In this document: positions 36,593-45,693 of the stretch, piece by piece
Numbering within the stretch: the stretch's first letter is position 1
Layout of the letters: every line of letters starts with the position of its first letter
Origin: Acidipila sp. EB88
GTDB taxonomy: Bacteria > Acidobacteriota > Terriglobia > Terriglobales > Acidobacteriaceae
Assembly (NCBI RefSeq): GCF_003858395.1
Contig: NZ_QWEV01000005.1
Coordinates: 3,038,001-3,102,000 of the forward strand
DNA length: 64,000 nt
Direction: 5' to 3'
Made by a program: the position numbers and the translations under genes
The notes under the pieces: model-generated
What the model saw: the letters and a program-made list of their open reading frames with translations, nothing else
What the model was told of the DNA's origin: nothing
The model's database searches: none

Positions 36593-37845
36593 TAAAGACC
36601 GCCCACAGAGCTATTCGTTCCCATTGTCGGAGCAGTGGCAGGCCCCGCATGCGGGGACACAGGCGAGCCTTCACGAAGCTTCTGCACATTGTCCGTGATG
36701 ACCTTGTCGCCGGCCTTCAGCCCGTTTTCTACCAGCCAGTACGCACCGATCTGCGGGCCCAGCTTGAGGTTGGACAGATGTGCCTTGCCGTCCGCGCCGG
36801 CCACAAACACCTGCTGCGTTCCCTGCAGTTCCTGGATGGCTACCTGCGGCACGAGCAGGGCATTGTGGTGGATCTCCGTGTCTGCCTTGATCCTGCCGAA
36901 TTGACCGGGACGCAGCACATTGCCAGGGTTCGGGAAGACGGCCGCGATGCGGATCGCGCCGGTCTGCGCGTTCATCTGCCGGTCAACGAACTGGATATGT
37001 CCCTTACGGGGATAGGCATCGCCATTCGCCAGCGTGAGCGTCAGCGGCACGGTGCCCGCCTTTTTCAACAGGTCGCCTCCGCCTTCGCGAACGCGCTGTG
37101 TCAGCGCGAGATACTCTGAGTCGCCAATGGAGAAGTACACCTTGATGGGGTCGAGCTGTGACACCGAGGTGAGTACTGACTGGCCGTTGACGAGGTTGCC
37201 GACCTGCACCGTGGCCTGGCCGGCCACACCGCTGATCAGCGAACGCACACTGGTAAAGCCGAGGTTCAGCTTGGCATTGGCCACTGCGGCATCCGCGGCT
37301 GCAACCGAGGCTTGGGCAGACTCCACCGTCGCGGCATACTGCGCTCTTTGCTGGGTGTCGTTGTCCAGCTGGCTTTGCGCGATGGCTCTCGCCTGTGCGA
37401 GCGGCGTGTCGCGTTTCACATTGATGTCGGCGAGGCCCAACTGCGCCTGTGCCTGCACGACTTGGCCCTTGGCCTGGGCCAGGCTTCCCTCTGCTTGCGC
37501 CAGGGCAGCTTCAAACGGGCGCCGGTCGATCTCGAACAGGACCTGGCCCTTTTGTACCTCGGTGCCTTCGCGGTAGTCCTGCTTCAGCAGGTAGCCGCTT
37601 GCCTGCGGCTGGATCTGGGCGTTGACGTAGCCATCGAGCGTTCCAACCCATTCGCCCGAAACTGGCACGTCAGTCGCCTTGACTTCGTAGACACTCACGG
37701 GCATCGCGGGCATGGAACCCGTGGGCGCGACGGCCTTGCCGCCACAGCCCGCCATCACCGCACTCGTTGCGAGCAGCATCCCGGCAGTGGACGCGAGTCG
37801 TATGCCTCTCGTCTTCGCTGTTTGGCCCTGCTCCATCTGCTTCAT
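36592..37845 (-). CDS. RND-pump periplasmic adaptor (membrane fusion protein) lipoprotein
   Basis: A 417-residue adaptor of the AcrA/MexA family. A lipoprotein signal ends at SAVMAGC (Cys34). The barrel-sandwich half reads VSGEWVGTLDGYVNAQIQPQASGYLLKQDYREGTEVQKGQVLFEID. An alpha-hairpin with heptad character follows (QAEGSLAQAKGQVVQAQAQLGLADINVKR...), then LGFTSVRSLISGVAGQATVQVGNLV. ATG 37845 has GGAGA seven bases upstream and gives a compact signal; the longer frame to 37959 is not supported. It is the first gene of the three-gene pump operon; no TetR or MarR regulator is adjacent. Confidence 0.93.
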   Translation of the reverse strand: MKQMEQGQTAKTRGIRLASTAGMLLATSAVMAGCGGKAVAPTGSMPAMPVSVYEVKATDVPVSGEWVGTLDGYVNAQIQPQASGYLLKQDYREGTEVQKGQVLFEIDRRPFEAALAQAEGSLAQAKGQVVQAQAQLGLADINVKRDTPLAQARAIAQSQLDNDTQQRAQYAATVESAQASVAAADAAVANAKLNLGFTSVRSLISGVAGQATVQVGNLVNGQSVLTSVSQLDPIKVYFSIGDSEYLALTQRVREGGGDLLKKAGTVPLTLTLANGDAYPRKGHIQFVDRQMNAQTGAIRIAAVFPNPGNVLRPGQFGRIKADTEIHHNALLVPQVAIQELQGTQQVFVAGADGKAHLSNLKLGPQIGAYWLVENGLKAGDKVITDNVQKLREGSPVSPHAGPATAPTMGTNSSVGGL

Positions 37846-38054
37846 ACCTTTTCTCCGCAAATCTGCCAACCCTTTACGCACCAGGCGCCTCCTAATTCGA
37901 GGCGAGACCGGCGCAAATATGTACGACTTGAGACGCGCTCTCGGCAGCACCCGATTCAAAATGTAGGCGATAAAACCGGCCGCGGGGCCGTCGCGTCGCT
38001 CCTACGCGTGCCTCTCCGCTGCGCGCGGCCGTGCAGCACAGGGCGTCCCATCCG

Positions 38055-39407
38055 TCAAGCATGGGAAAGATACAGGAACCGCATCAGCAAGAGCGCTGCC
38101 AGCGCATACAGCAGTGAGTGGTCGCGGCGCGCTCTACCGGTCACGAGCTCGAGCACTGCAAAAGCAAGCAGGCCCAGGCTCACACCGGTTGCGATCGAGT
38201 AGGTCAGTGGGATCGCGAGCAACGTGAGAAATGCAGGAAGCGCGACCCGGGGTTCGGTCCAATCGACGCGCACCACGCTTGCCATCATCAACACACCTAC
38301 CATGACCAGCGCCGGCGCGGTAGCAAAGCCAGGGAGTGGGCCGGTGAGCGGCGCCACCGCTAGCGACACCAGGAACAGGAGCCCTGTCGTCACTGCCGCG
38401 ACACCAGTCCTGCCGCCCGCCGCGACCCCCGCGCCCGACTCCACGTAACTCGTCACCGTGCTGGTGCCAATCAATGCGCCCGCGACTGTACTTACTGCAT
38501 CCACCAGGAAGATTCTGCGCAGGTGTTGGATCGTGCCATCCGCTTGCACCAGCCCCGCTGGTTCTGCCACTGCGAGCAACGTGCCGATGTTGTCAAAGAG
38601 GTCGACGAACAGGAACACGAAGAGAATCTCGAAGCCACCCAGGTGCAGTGCGCCGCGGATGTTCAGCTGCAGGGCAGTTTGGCCCAGGGCTCCCGTGTGC
38701 AATTCCCGGGGGTGCCACGCAACCTGGTGGAGCAGCACTCCAATGAGCAGTGTGCCTAACACCCCCGCCAGGATTGCCGCGCGTACCCGGAACACCTGCA
38801 GCGTTGTGATCAGCAAAATGCCGAAAAGTGCCAGCGCGGCAGAAGGCGCACGCAGATTGCCGAGAGCAACAGTGGTCGCCTTGTTCGACACGATAATGCC
38901 CGCATTGCGCAGGCCCACAAACGCTATGAACAACCCGATACCCGCGGAGACGGCGGCATGCAGCTCGCGTGGGATCGCAGCGACCAGCAACTGACGGATG
39001 CCTGCCAGTGTCAGTCCGAGAAAGACCACGCCTGACAGGAACACGGCGCCCAGCGCAACCTGCCAGGGCACACCCATCCCCTTTACCACCGAGTAGGTGA
39101 AGTACGCGTTGAGCCCCATGCCGGGAGCAAGTGCCAGCGGAAGGTTTGCCACGAGGCCCATGAGGATTGATCCGAGTGCGGCGCACACGCAGGTAGCGAT
39201 TGTGACGGCATCGATCGGCATGCCGGTTTCTGCAAGCAGCGCCGGGTTTACAAAGATGATGTAGGCCATTGCCGCGAATGTCGTGCATCCGGCAACGATC
39301 TCGGTGCGCCAGTCTGTGTCGCGTTCCATGAAAGCAAAGCGCCGTTCGAGCCGCTGCAACCAGGTGCGCGTGCCAGGATGCGATGAGCCTTCGTCGCGAT
39401 TCTTCAA
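38055..39407 (-). CDS. NCS2 / AzgA-like purine (adenine, guanine, hypoxanthine) permease
   Basis: A 450-residue inner-membrane permease. AzgA-branch features are RTEIVAGCTTFAAMAYIIFVNPALLAETGM in the first segments, LALAPGMGLNAYFTYSVVKGMG (helix 3), GLFIAFVGLRNAGIIV, FLFVDLFDNIGTLLAVAEPAGLV (helix 8, with the DNIGT binding motif) and GTSTVTSYVESGAGVAAGGRTG (helix 10). It imports purine bases with protons. The likely start is a TTG at 39407 whose last bases overlap the stop of the TonB receptor gene. An internal ATG at 39329 would remove residues normally present in the family. The coupling suggests a two-membrane purine uptake route. Confidence 0.9.
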   Translation of the reverse strand: MKNRDEGSSHPGTRTWLQRLERRFAFMERDTDWRTEIVAGCTTFAAMAYIIFVNPALLAETGMPIDAVTIATCVCAALGSILMGLVANLPLALAPGMGLNAYFTYSVVKGMGVPWQVALGAVFLSGVVFLGLTLAGIRQLLVAAIPRELHAAVSAGIGLFIAFVGLRNAGIIVSNKATTVALGNLRAPSAALALFGILLITTLQVFRVRAAILAGVLGTLLIGVLLHQVAWHPRELHTGALGQTALQLNIRGALHLGGFEILFVFLFVDLFDNIGTLLAVAEPAGLVQADGTIQHLRRIFLVDAVSTVAGALIGTSTVTSYVESGAGVAAGGRTGVAAVTTGLLFLVSLAVAPLTGPLPGFATAPALVMVGVLMMASVVRVDWTEPRVALPAFLTLLAIPLTYSIATGVSLGLLAFAVLELVTGRARRDHSLLYALAALLLMRFLYLSHA

Positions 39408-42400
39408 AAGAGCAGATGCAGCGACATCTGGATTTGCCGCGGGCTGCTGATGGTTCGGGTCACGTAGCCAAGCCCTGCTGGGCAGTTGAAGAAGGTGCCG
39501 GTCGTAGGATTCTGGCTTGCCTGGCAGGTAGCCGCGCTGGGCGCGGAGGGCGTACCGAGTACCGGGAAGTCGTTGTACCCCTCGTTCTGCGCCACGTTGT
39601 CGTTCGGGATATCAAACGAACTCGTATTTGTAACGTTGAAGACGTCAAATGTGTAGCGCGCCGAAACGCCTTCGGACACCCGGATGCTCTTCACCAGCGA
39701 CATGTCCGCCCGCTTCTGCGCGGCCTGTCGGAAGATATTGCGCTGCCCGTTGGTGAAGTTGGTTTCAAACGTATCCCCGGTGGGCACCGCGCCGCCCAGG
39801 TCGCCCGGGTTCAGCAGAGGGATGGTGAAGCACGAAGCATTCAGCGCCGGTGCGCCAAATGCACCGGAGTGGCCTGTGAGCGCATTGTGCCGGTTGCATC
39901 CGGGCGCCAGCGGCACGATCGGGTTGGTGATCCCATCCGATGTTCCGTAGTAGATGCTTCCCACTGCGCCCGAATAGTCGATCACGCTGTAGGGCTGGCC
40001 GCTCTGCAGCACCGTGATCCCCTGTAACGCCCATCCGTCCACGAGTCGCCCGAACGCTGTATGCTCGGCAGCCAGCGAGGGCACCTGGAACAGGTAGTTG
40101 AAGGTGAGGTTATGCGTGCGGTCGAAGTCGGACGAGCCGTAGCCCCCGCGCAGGTCCAGCGGATTGTTGCCGTTGTAGAACAGCCCAAGCCCACTCTGCT
40201 CGTCAAGCGCGTGCGAGTAGGTATAGGAGACACCGGCCTGCACGTGGTGAGACAGGCGCTTCTCAAGGTGCGCCGTGAGCGCGTTGTAGGCGGACACACC
40301 CTCGGCTAGGTAGGTTTCCGACTCGGCCGAGTAGCCTACGTATGGCACGCGCAGATCGATGTTGCCGCCTTCATAGGTCGACTCGTAGGGTCGTCCGTTC
40401 GGCAGAGCAGCAGGCGCACAGTTCGAGTAGCTGCCATTGCATGCATCCGGAGCCTGCACCGCGTAGCCGTAGGTGTAGGTCTCTCCATGGATCGGATGCG
40501 ATGGGCTGGCAATCCCGGCCTGGTTTGAAGGCACAGGTACCACCTCGTGCCGGCCGACGTTGCCCACGTAGCCGATCTCGATGGCAAGGTCATTGCGTGG
40601 CTGCCACTGTACATCCAGCGTGTAGTTGATGGTGTAAGGAAGCTTGTTCGCGCGGTTGTACGTCGCGAACGAGAACAGCGGTGTTCCTTCAAGGATGGCC
40701 GCCGCGTTCGGCAGATATTTTGTGATGTCAGCAGGATTACCGCTCGGTGTGTTGCCGGCGACGGTCCCGGTGCCCCACGGGTTAGACAGGGAGATGGTGC
40801 CCTCGCATCCGCCCACCACGGCTGGCGAGTTGGGGCACTGCACCGCGTTCACAAACGGCGGCGTCTGCGCTACACCAAAGGGTCCACCGGTTACCTCGCC
40901 TGCGGCATAGCCGGGCGACAGGTAGCTGAACAGTTCTCCGCGATCGTAGTAAAAGCCAGTGCCGGCCCGCACTACCATGCGGTTCTGAAAACGCGCAGGG
41001 GACCAGGCAGCCCCGAAGCGCGGTCCAAAGCCCCACTGCCTGCCGGTCAGCGTCGTCTTGCTCACGCCCGCAGAGGGAAACAGCTTGTTGTTGCCGGCGA
41101 CAATGAAGCCATTGCTGGTGATCTGCCCGCTTGTTTCACTGTAGCTGTACTGCGACGGGTCGAAGTTAAAGAGATTTCCGTTTTTCTCGGTGAGACCCCC
41201 ATCCCAGTCGTAGCGCAGCCCTGCGGTCAGGCTCAGGTTGGGTCGTGCCTGGAACTTGTCCTGTACGTACGAGCCCACCTGATTGGCACGATAGTAGCGG
41301 TTCGCGTTGCCTATCAGAAAAGATGTCGTTGTAAAGTCGTCGTTCTGGTAGGCGATGTTGCCCTGCAGAAAATTCGAGAAGTCTGTGGTCGCGATGGATC
41401 CCTTGTTGGTGCGCTCATCGCGTATGTTCAGTTGCGTATAGCTGTAGCTGGTGCCGGCCGTAATGGTGTGCCGACCCAGCGTCAGGATCGCGTTGCCCGA
41501 TGGCATCCACCGGTTTTGAAACAGGCCTGTGAACGGGGACTGTGTAAAAGCGCCGGGGCCGATGTTCATGGACGCGTTGTATACGCCGCCTGGATTGTTC
41601 GGCGAACTGTTGCCAAGGTCGTCGACGATGGAGATTCCGGGAAAATAAGTCGAGCCGAACGTGTTGATGCCGGCGTCCTGTGGCGTAAGCGGCTGATCGT
41701 TGACGCCGTACGCCTTTTCGCGCAGGAAGCCGAACACGCCGTTTACGCTGAGATTGGGGCGCACCAGCACATTGTCGTTGATGGAGAACACCTGGCTGCC
41801 GGTGTCGAGATGCTGCGTAAAGCCCGACACATTGGAGTAGGCATACGGCGCTACGGTCGGGTCGTGCTGGTAATAGTATTTGGCCGACACCGTGTTGCGG
41901 GCATTGGCGTTCCAATCGAGATTGGCCACGGCCTGGTCCGACGTGAAGTAAGAAGTGCCAGGGATCGAGACGTCGTCCGGCGTGTTGTACGTGGGCGTGG
42001 TACCGCCCCAGGATGGAACAAGATATTGACCGCTCGCGGTCTTGGCCTGCATCAGGTACAAGGCAACAGGGCTGATCTGCGCGGCTGTGATAGGCGCCGG
42101 CGTCGTGCCAGCGCCCCCGGCATAGTTGAAGTTGAAGTTTTCGTTCGCGACATCGGCGAGTCCCTGCGCGCTTCGATCGTCGGTGAGACCCACGGGCACG
42201 GTGAAGCGCGAGATGCCGATTTCCTGGTCGGCGACGTGCACATGCTGATAGCCAAGAAAGCCGAACAGCCTGTCGTGCAGCAGCGGGCCGCCCACGGTGC
42301 CGCCCGCAATGTAGCGATGCAACTGCGGCACCTTCTCGTTTTCCGGGATATCTCCATCCTGTTTGAAGAAGAAGGGCGCTGCATTCAACCAGTCGGTTGC

Positions 42401-43303
42401 GCGGTGGCCGTACAGGCTTCCATGGATGTCGTTTGTTCCGGACGAAGTGCTGAGGTCGATATGCGCGCCACTGTTGGATCCCTGTTGCGCGTCATACATG
42501 GAAGCGTTGACGCGCACCTCCTGCAGCGTTTCAGGCGCGGGTGTCGGCAACGCCTGTCCAATCGCCAGGTACACCGATGCACTGCTTTGTTCCACACCAC
42601 CGCCAGTGGGGTTACCCACACCGGTGTTGTTCACCACTCTGCCGGAAGCAACCGAGCTGGTGCTCTTGCCATTGAAGAGATTGCTCGCGTCAACGCCATT
42701 CAAGAGAAAGCTGTTGGAGGTGTCACGCTGCCCGTTTGCCCAGATAGGCTGGTTGCCCAGCCCCGCGTTGGCGCCGGTGCCGGTCGGCAGCTCGGCATTT
42801 ACGCCGGGAGACAGGATCGCCAGGCCTGTGAAGCTGCCCGTAGGCAGCGGGATTGCGTCGATCTGTGCCTTGTCGAGCACATACCCGTTGGTGGTGTCCG
42901 AAGCGTTCAGCAGGGGCGTTGCCTGCACCTGCACCGACGTGCTGACCTGCCCCACCTGTAGTTGCGCATTGACGGTCGCGGTGCGCTCTGCCTGCACCAC
43001 GATCGACGGGTTCTGCTGCGTGTCGAAACCCGCATGCACAAAGGTTAATGTGTAGGTGCCGATCGGCAGATTGACCAGCGTGTATGTGCCGTCGCTGCTT
43101 GTCTGCGCAGTGCGCCGCAGGCCGGTCTGGAGACCTGTCGCTGTTACCTGTGTATTCGAAAGCGCGCCGCCGGCGCTATCAACCGCTTGCCCGGCGATGG
43201 TGCCGAGCGTTTGCTGTGCCAGCAGCGGCGCTGCCGCGCAAACACTCACCGCAAGCAATGGAGCCAGCGCTCCACGACTTACTCCGGATCTGCCAGGCGC
43301 CAT
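39404..43303 (-). CDS. TonB-dependent receptor, Oar-like, coupled to the purine permease
   Basis: A 1299-residue outer-membrane receptor with a signal peptide (LAPLLAVSVCAAAPLLAQ). A carboxypeptidase-regulatory-like domain follows (IAGQAVDSAGGALSNTQVTATGLQTG to about residue 125). A plug with LDKAQIDAIPLPTGSFTGLAILSPGVN and NSFLLNGVDASNLFNG leads into a long barrel ending SPRQIQMSLHLLF, with the terminal Phe. GGAAAG lies upstream of the ATG. It is the first gene of a two-gene unit: the purine permease at 38055-39407 overlaps its stop. This gives a specific hypothesis for the ligand (purines, nucleosides or nucleic-acid fragments) that no motif in the receptor itself proves. Confidence 0.88.
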   Translation of the reverse strand: MAPGRSGVSRGALAPLLAVSVCAAAPLLAQQTLGTIAGQAVDSAGGALSNTQVTATGLQTGLRRTAQTSSDGTYTLVNLPIGTYTLTFVHAGFDTQQNPSIVVQAERTATVNAQLQVGQVSTSVQVQATPLLNASDTTNGYVLDKAQIDAIPLPTGSFTGLAILSPGVNAELPTGTGANAGLGNQPIWANGQRDTSNSFLLNGVDASNLFNGKSTSSVASGRVVNNTGVGNPTGGGVEQSSASVYLAIGQALPTPAPETLQEVRVNASMYDAQQGSNSGAHIDLSTSSGTNDIHGSLYGHRATDWLNAAPFFFKQDGDIPENEKVPQLHRYIAGGTVGGPLLHDRLFGFLGYQHVHVADQEIGISRFTVPVGLTDDRSAQGLADVANENFNFNYAGGAGTTPAPITAAQISPVALYLMQAKTASGQYLVPSWGGTTPTYNTPDDVSIPGTSYFTSDQAVANLDWNANARNTVSAKYYYQHDPTVAPYAYSNVSGFTQHLDTGSQVFSINDNVLVRPNLSVNGVFGFLREKAYGVNDQPLTPQDAGINTFGSTYFPGISIVDDLGNSSPNNPGGVYNASMNIGPGAFTQSPFTGLFQNRWMPSGNAILTLGRHTITAGTSYSYTQLNIRDERTNKGSIATTDFSNFLQGNIAYQNDDFTTTSFLIGNANRYYRANQVGSYVQDKFQARPNLSLTAGLRYDWDGGLTEKNGNLFNFDPSQYSYSETSGQITSNGFIVAGNNKLFPSAGVSKTTLTGRQWGFGPRFGAAWSPARFQNRMVVRAGTGFYYDRGELFSYLSPGYAAGEVTGGPFGVAQTPPFVNAVQCPNSPAVVGGCEGTISLSNPWGTGTVAGNTPSGNPADITKYLPNAAAILEGTPLFSFATYNRANKLPYTINYTLDVQWQPRNDLAIEIGYVGNVGRHEVVPVPSNQAGIASPSHPIHGETYTYGYAVQAPDACNGSYSNCAPAALPNGRPYESTYEGGNIDLRVPYVGYSAESETYLAEGVSAYNALTAHLEKRLSHHVQAGVSYTYSHALDEQSGLGLFYNGNNPLDLRGGYGSSDFDRTHNLTFNYLFQVPSLAAEHTAFGRLVDGWALQGITVLQSGQPYSVIDYSGAVGSIYYGTSDGITNPIVPLAPGCNRHNALTGHSGAFGAPALNASCFTIPLLNPGDLGGAVPTGDTFETNFTNGQRNIFRQAAQKRADMSLVKSIRVSEGVSARYTFDVFNVTNTSSFDIPNDNVAQNEGYNDFPVLGTPSAPSAATCQASQNPTTGTFFNCPAGLGYVTRTISSPRQIQMSLHLLF

Positions 43304-43612
43304 GCGTCACTCTGCTTTCCGTTGCGTGAACAGGGAAGTGAGAAACAAGCTGCTGAATGTGGCTACGCTGTTCTCTCGAAAAGGTCGAGGCACACGCTCC
43401 TGCAGGCAAGCGTTCGGAGCCTCGAATGCCTCCGTCGTGAGCACGATGACATTGAATGTTCAGTGAAATGATGTGGTCCCAACTTCCCATAGGTGCGAGG
43501 AAAGTGCAAGCAGAAATCGATCGCCCACCCATCCTATGCAGCGCGTTCCGAACTGCTGCGGCGTGCCGGCACGTCTGCCGCCTGTGCGAAATATTGGCAG
43601 AGCGCAACGTAT
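43304..43612. other. Upstream region of the TonB receptor at 39404
   Basis: About 310 bases between the receptor start and the terminator that follows the GH13 gene. Several open frames overlap here without ribosome-binding sites or family similarity. It should hold the minus-strand promoter of the receptor-permease unit; I see no clear operator and no short Cys-rich leader ORF like that of the sulfur operon. Confidence 0.4.
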
Positions 43613-43644
43613 CGAGGCCCGGGAATCAGGATCCCCAGGCCTCG
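43613..43644 (-). terminator. Terminator after the GH13 gene
   Basis: CGAGGCC (43613-43619) pairs with GGCCTCG (43638-43644), extended inside by GGG/CCC. It lies 25 bases beyond the GH13 stop. No T-run follows on the minus strand. Confidence 0.5.
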
Positions 43645-43669
43645 GCTTTCATGCGTGGAACAAGGCTTT

Positions 43670-45586
43670 TTACTGCCAGTGCATCAACGTAGTGCCCGGA
43701 GGCACCGTGATTTGCTGCACGTCGTTGGCGCCAGCCTGCAGCGAACCCGTACCGAGAATCGGGGGACCTGCCTTGCAACCGGCGAGTGCCGTGTTCGCGG
43801 TTTCGAGCGACACAGTCTGAGGCGCATCCGAATCGTTCACCGCGACCAGCATGCGGCCCATTGTGCCTTCGCAGCCCTGTGCCAGGCGCGCCCCGCGCAC
43901 CTGGAGCAGCACGCTCTGGTCTGCATGCAGCACCTGCTCATCGCCCGCGTTCAGCTCCGGATATCGCGCACGCAGCGCCAGCAGTTGCTTCACCCAGTTG
44001 TACATGTCCGCCTGCTGCGCGGTGCGCGTCGCCGGGGAAAACGCGCTCTGCGCGTCCCCCGCAAACCCGCCGGGAAAGTCATGCCTGTTGTCCGGATCAT
44101 CCCCGCCGGTCATCGCGATCTCATCACCGGAGTAGAGTTCCGGCATGCCACGCATGGTCAACACGATCGCGAACGCCAGCTTCAGTTTGTCCGGCGTCGC
44201 CCCGTCTTCGCTTAAAAAGCGTTTCACATCGTGATTGCTGAAGAAGGGAACAAGCTGCTCCGGGTGCGGATACAACGAGTCCTCCCCGAGCACGCCGGCC
44301 AGCTGCGTCATGGGCTTGCCGTGCAGCAGCACATCGCGCATGGCGAAGTACGTCGGAAAGTCGAACGGAGTTGTCAGACCGGTATCCACCGAGCCATTCA
44401 GGTCGTGACGCGCAACACCAGTGGCATACGACGAGGTCACCACCGGATCGCTGTTGAACACCTCGCCCACCGAGGTGAAGTTGGGGTAAAGCGCATGCAG
44501 GCTGGCGTGGAAGTCATGCCAGAAAGGCCTGCCGACATAGGGAAAGGTGTCGATCCGCAATCCGTCCGCGCCCGTCTGTTCCACCCACCAGATCGCGTTC
44601 TGCGTCAGGTACTTCGCAGCGTCCGGGTTCTCCTGGTTCATGTCGGGGAGTGTGTTGGCGAACCAGCCCTCAAGAATGTCTCTCTGATCGCGCCAGGCCG
44701 CATGCGGATCGACCAGCGGTGCGAACTCGCCCACTGCTTTGTGGTGGTCGGCCTTGGTGCCGTGGAACCAGTCCGGCTCCGGCTCGTCTTCCACCCAGGG
44801 GTGCGCCGGACCAATGTGGTTCGGCACTGTGTCCAGCACCAGCTTCATGTGGCGCTTGTGCAGGGCGTCGGCGAGCGCGCGCAGGTCGGCAAGGCTGCCG
44901 AAGTGCTCGTCCACCGCGTACAGGTCTGTAGCCCCGTAGCCGTGATAGCTGGACCGCCCATGGTTCTGGTACACCGGCGTGATCCACACCGTGGTGATGC
45001 CGAGGCCCTGGAGATAGTCGAGGTGTTCGCGCACGCCGCGCAGATCGCCACCATGCCAGCCGCGCGCGTTTGCCCGCTCTTCCTGGTGGTTTGCTCCGTC
45101 ATTGTCCGGATCTCCGTCGGCGAAGCGGTCCGTCATGATCAGGTACATCACGTCTTTCGAGGAGAACCCAGCCATACCATCGTTGGCCGCGCGCCTCTTG
45201 TCGAAGGCGAAGGTCGCCGTTGTCTTGCCGTGGGCGGTTGCTGCTTCAATGCGCACGGTCTCTGCTTCAGCAGGCGACGCCGCCAGCTGCAGTGTGGCCC
45301 AGTGTCCGTTGGCAGAAACATGCGTCGCCCTTACAGCGAGCGATGGGTCACTCACTGTGAATGTAGCGCCTTCCAGGTGGTCTCCATTGACCAGCAGCAG
45401 CGCCGCCGGCATGTTGACCCACCACTGCGGGGGATCGATGCGCACGATCACCGGCGCATCGGGCGTGCTCGCCTGGGGCGTGGCTGCCAGCCCTGGCAGG
45501 GCAGCGATCGACGCGAAAAACAGGGCCAGCACGCTTTGCCGTGAACAGGAAAATACCGACGGACGTAGAGAAAACAAGGAACGCAT
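43670..45586 (-). CDS. GH13 cyclomaltodextrinase / neopullulanase-type alpha-amylase
   Basis: A 638-residue exported alpha-glucan hydrolase. A signal peptide (SVLALFFASIAALPGLAA) and an N-terminal immunoglobulin-like domain (VIVRIDPPQWWVNMPAALLLVNGDHLEGATFTV) match the cyclomaltodextrinase-N arrangement of SusA-like enzymes. The GH13 barrel shows region I LVLDTVPNHIG, region II GADGLRIDTFPYV with the nucleophile Asp, region III SVGEVFN with the acid/base Glu, and region IV FFSNHD with the stabilising Asp. ATG 45586 has AGGAG seven bases upstream; longer frames are rejected. It is downstream of the TonB receptor at 45694, on the same strand and after a hairpin, in a starch-utilisation locus. 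Confidence 0.92.
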   Translation of the reverse strand: MRSLFSLRPSVFSCSRQSVLALFFASIAALPGLAATPQASTPDAPVIVRIDPPQWWVNMPAALLLVNGDHLEGATFTVSDPSLAVRATHVSANGHWATLQLAASPAEAETVRIEAATAHGKTTATFAFDKRRAANDGMAGFSSKDVMYLIMTDRFADGDPDNDGANHQEERANARGWHGGDLRGVREHLDYLQGLGITTVWITPVYQNHGRSSYHGYGATDLYAVDEHFGSLADLRALADALHKRHMKLVLDTVPNHIGPAHPWVEDEPEPDWFHGTKADHHKAVGEFAPLVDPHAAWRDQRDILEGWFANTLPDMNQENPDAAKYLTQNAIWWVEQTGADGLRIDTFPYVGRPFWHDFHASLHALYPNFTSVGEVFNSDPVVTSSYATGVARHDLNGSVDTGLTTPFDFPTYFAMRDVLLHGKPMTQLAGVLGEDSLYPHPEQLVPFFSNHDVKRFLSEDGATPDKLKLAFAIVLTMRGMPELYSGDEIAMTGGDDPDNRHDFPGGFAGDAQSAFSPATRTAQQADMYNWVKQLLALRARYPELNAGDEQVLHADQSVLLQVRGARLAQGCEGTMGRMLVAVNDSDAPQTVSLETANTALAGCKAGPPILGTGSLQAGANDVQQITVPPGTTLMHWQ

Positions 45587-45634
45587 ACGAAAACTCCTGG
45601 AGCCTGCGCGCAGAAAAGCGCAGCGCGAAAAGAA

Positions 45635-45667
45635 GGGCGTCGCATGGTACAAGACCATTCGACGCCC
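45635..45667 (-). terminator. Hairpin between the TonB receptor and the GH13 gene
   Basis: GGGCGTCG (45635-45642) pairs with CGACGCCC (45660-45667), extended after one mismatch by ATGGT/ACCAT. On the minus strand the stem is followed by TTCTTTTC, a modest T-rich tail. It may terminate most receptor transcripts or set the receptor/amylase ratio. Confidence 0.7.
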
Positions 45668-45693
45668 CCGGGTGATCAACAACGATGCAGTGT

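Noticed and set aside
40547..42961. 804-codon open frame on the plus strand
   Set aside because: It is antisense to the TonB receptor at 39404-43303; composition is Arg/Val/His-rich as expected for the complement of GC-rich coding DNA, with no domain or ribosome-binding site.
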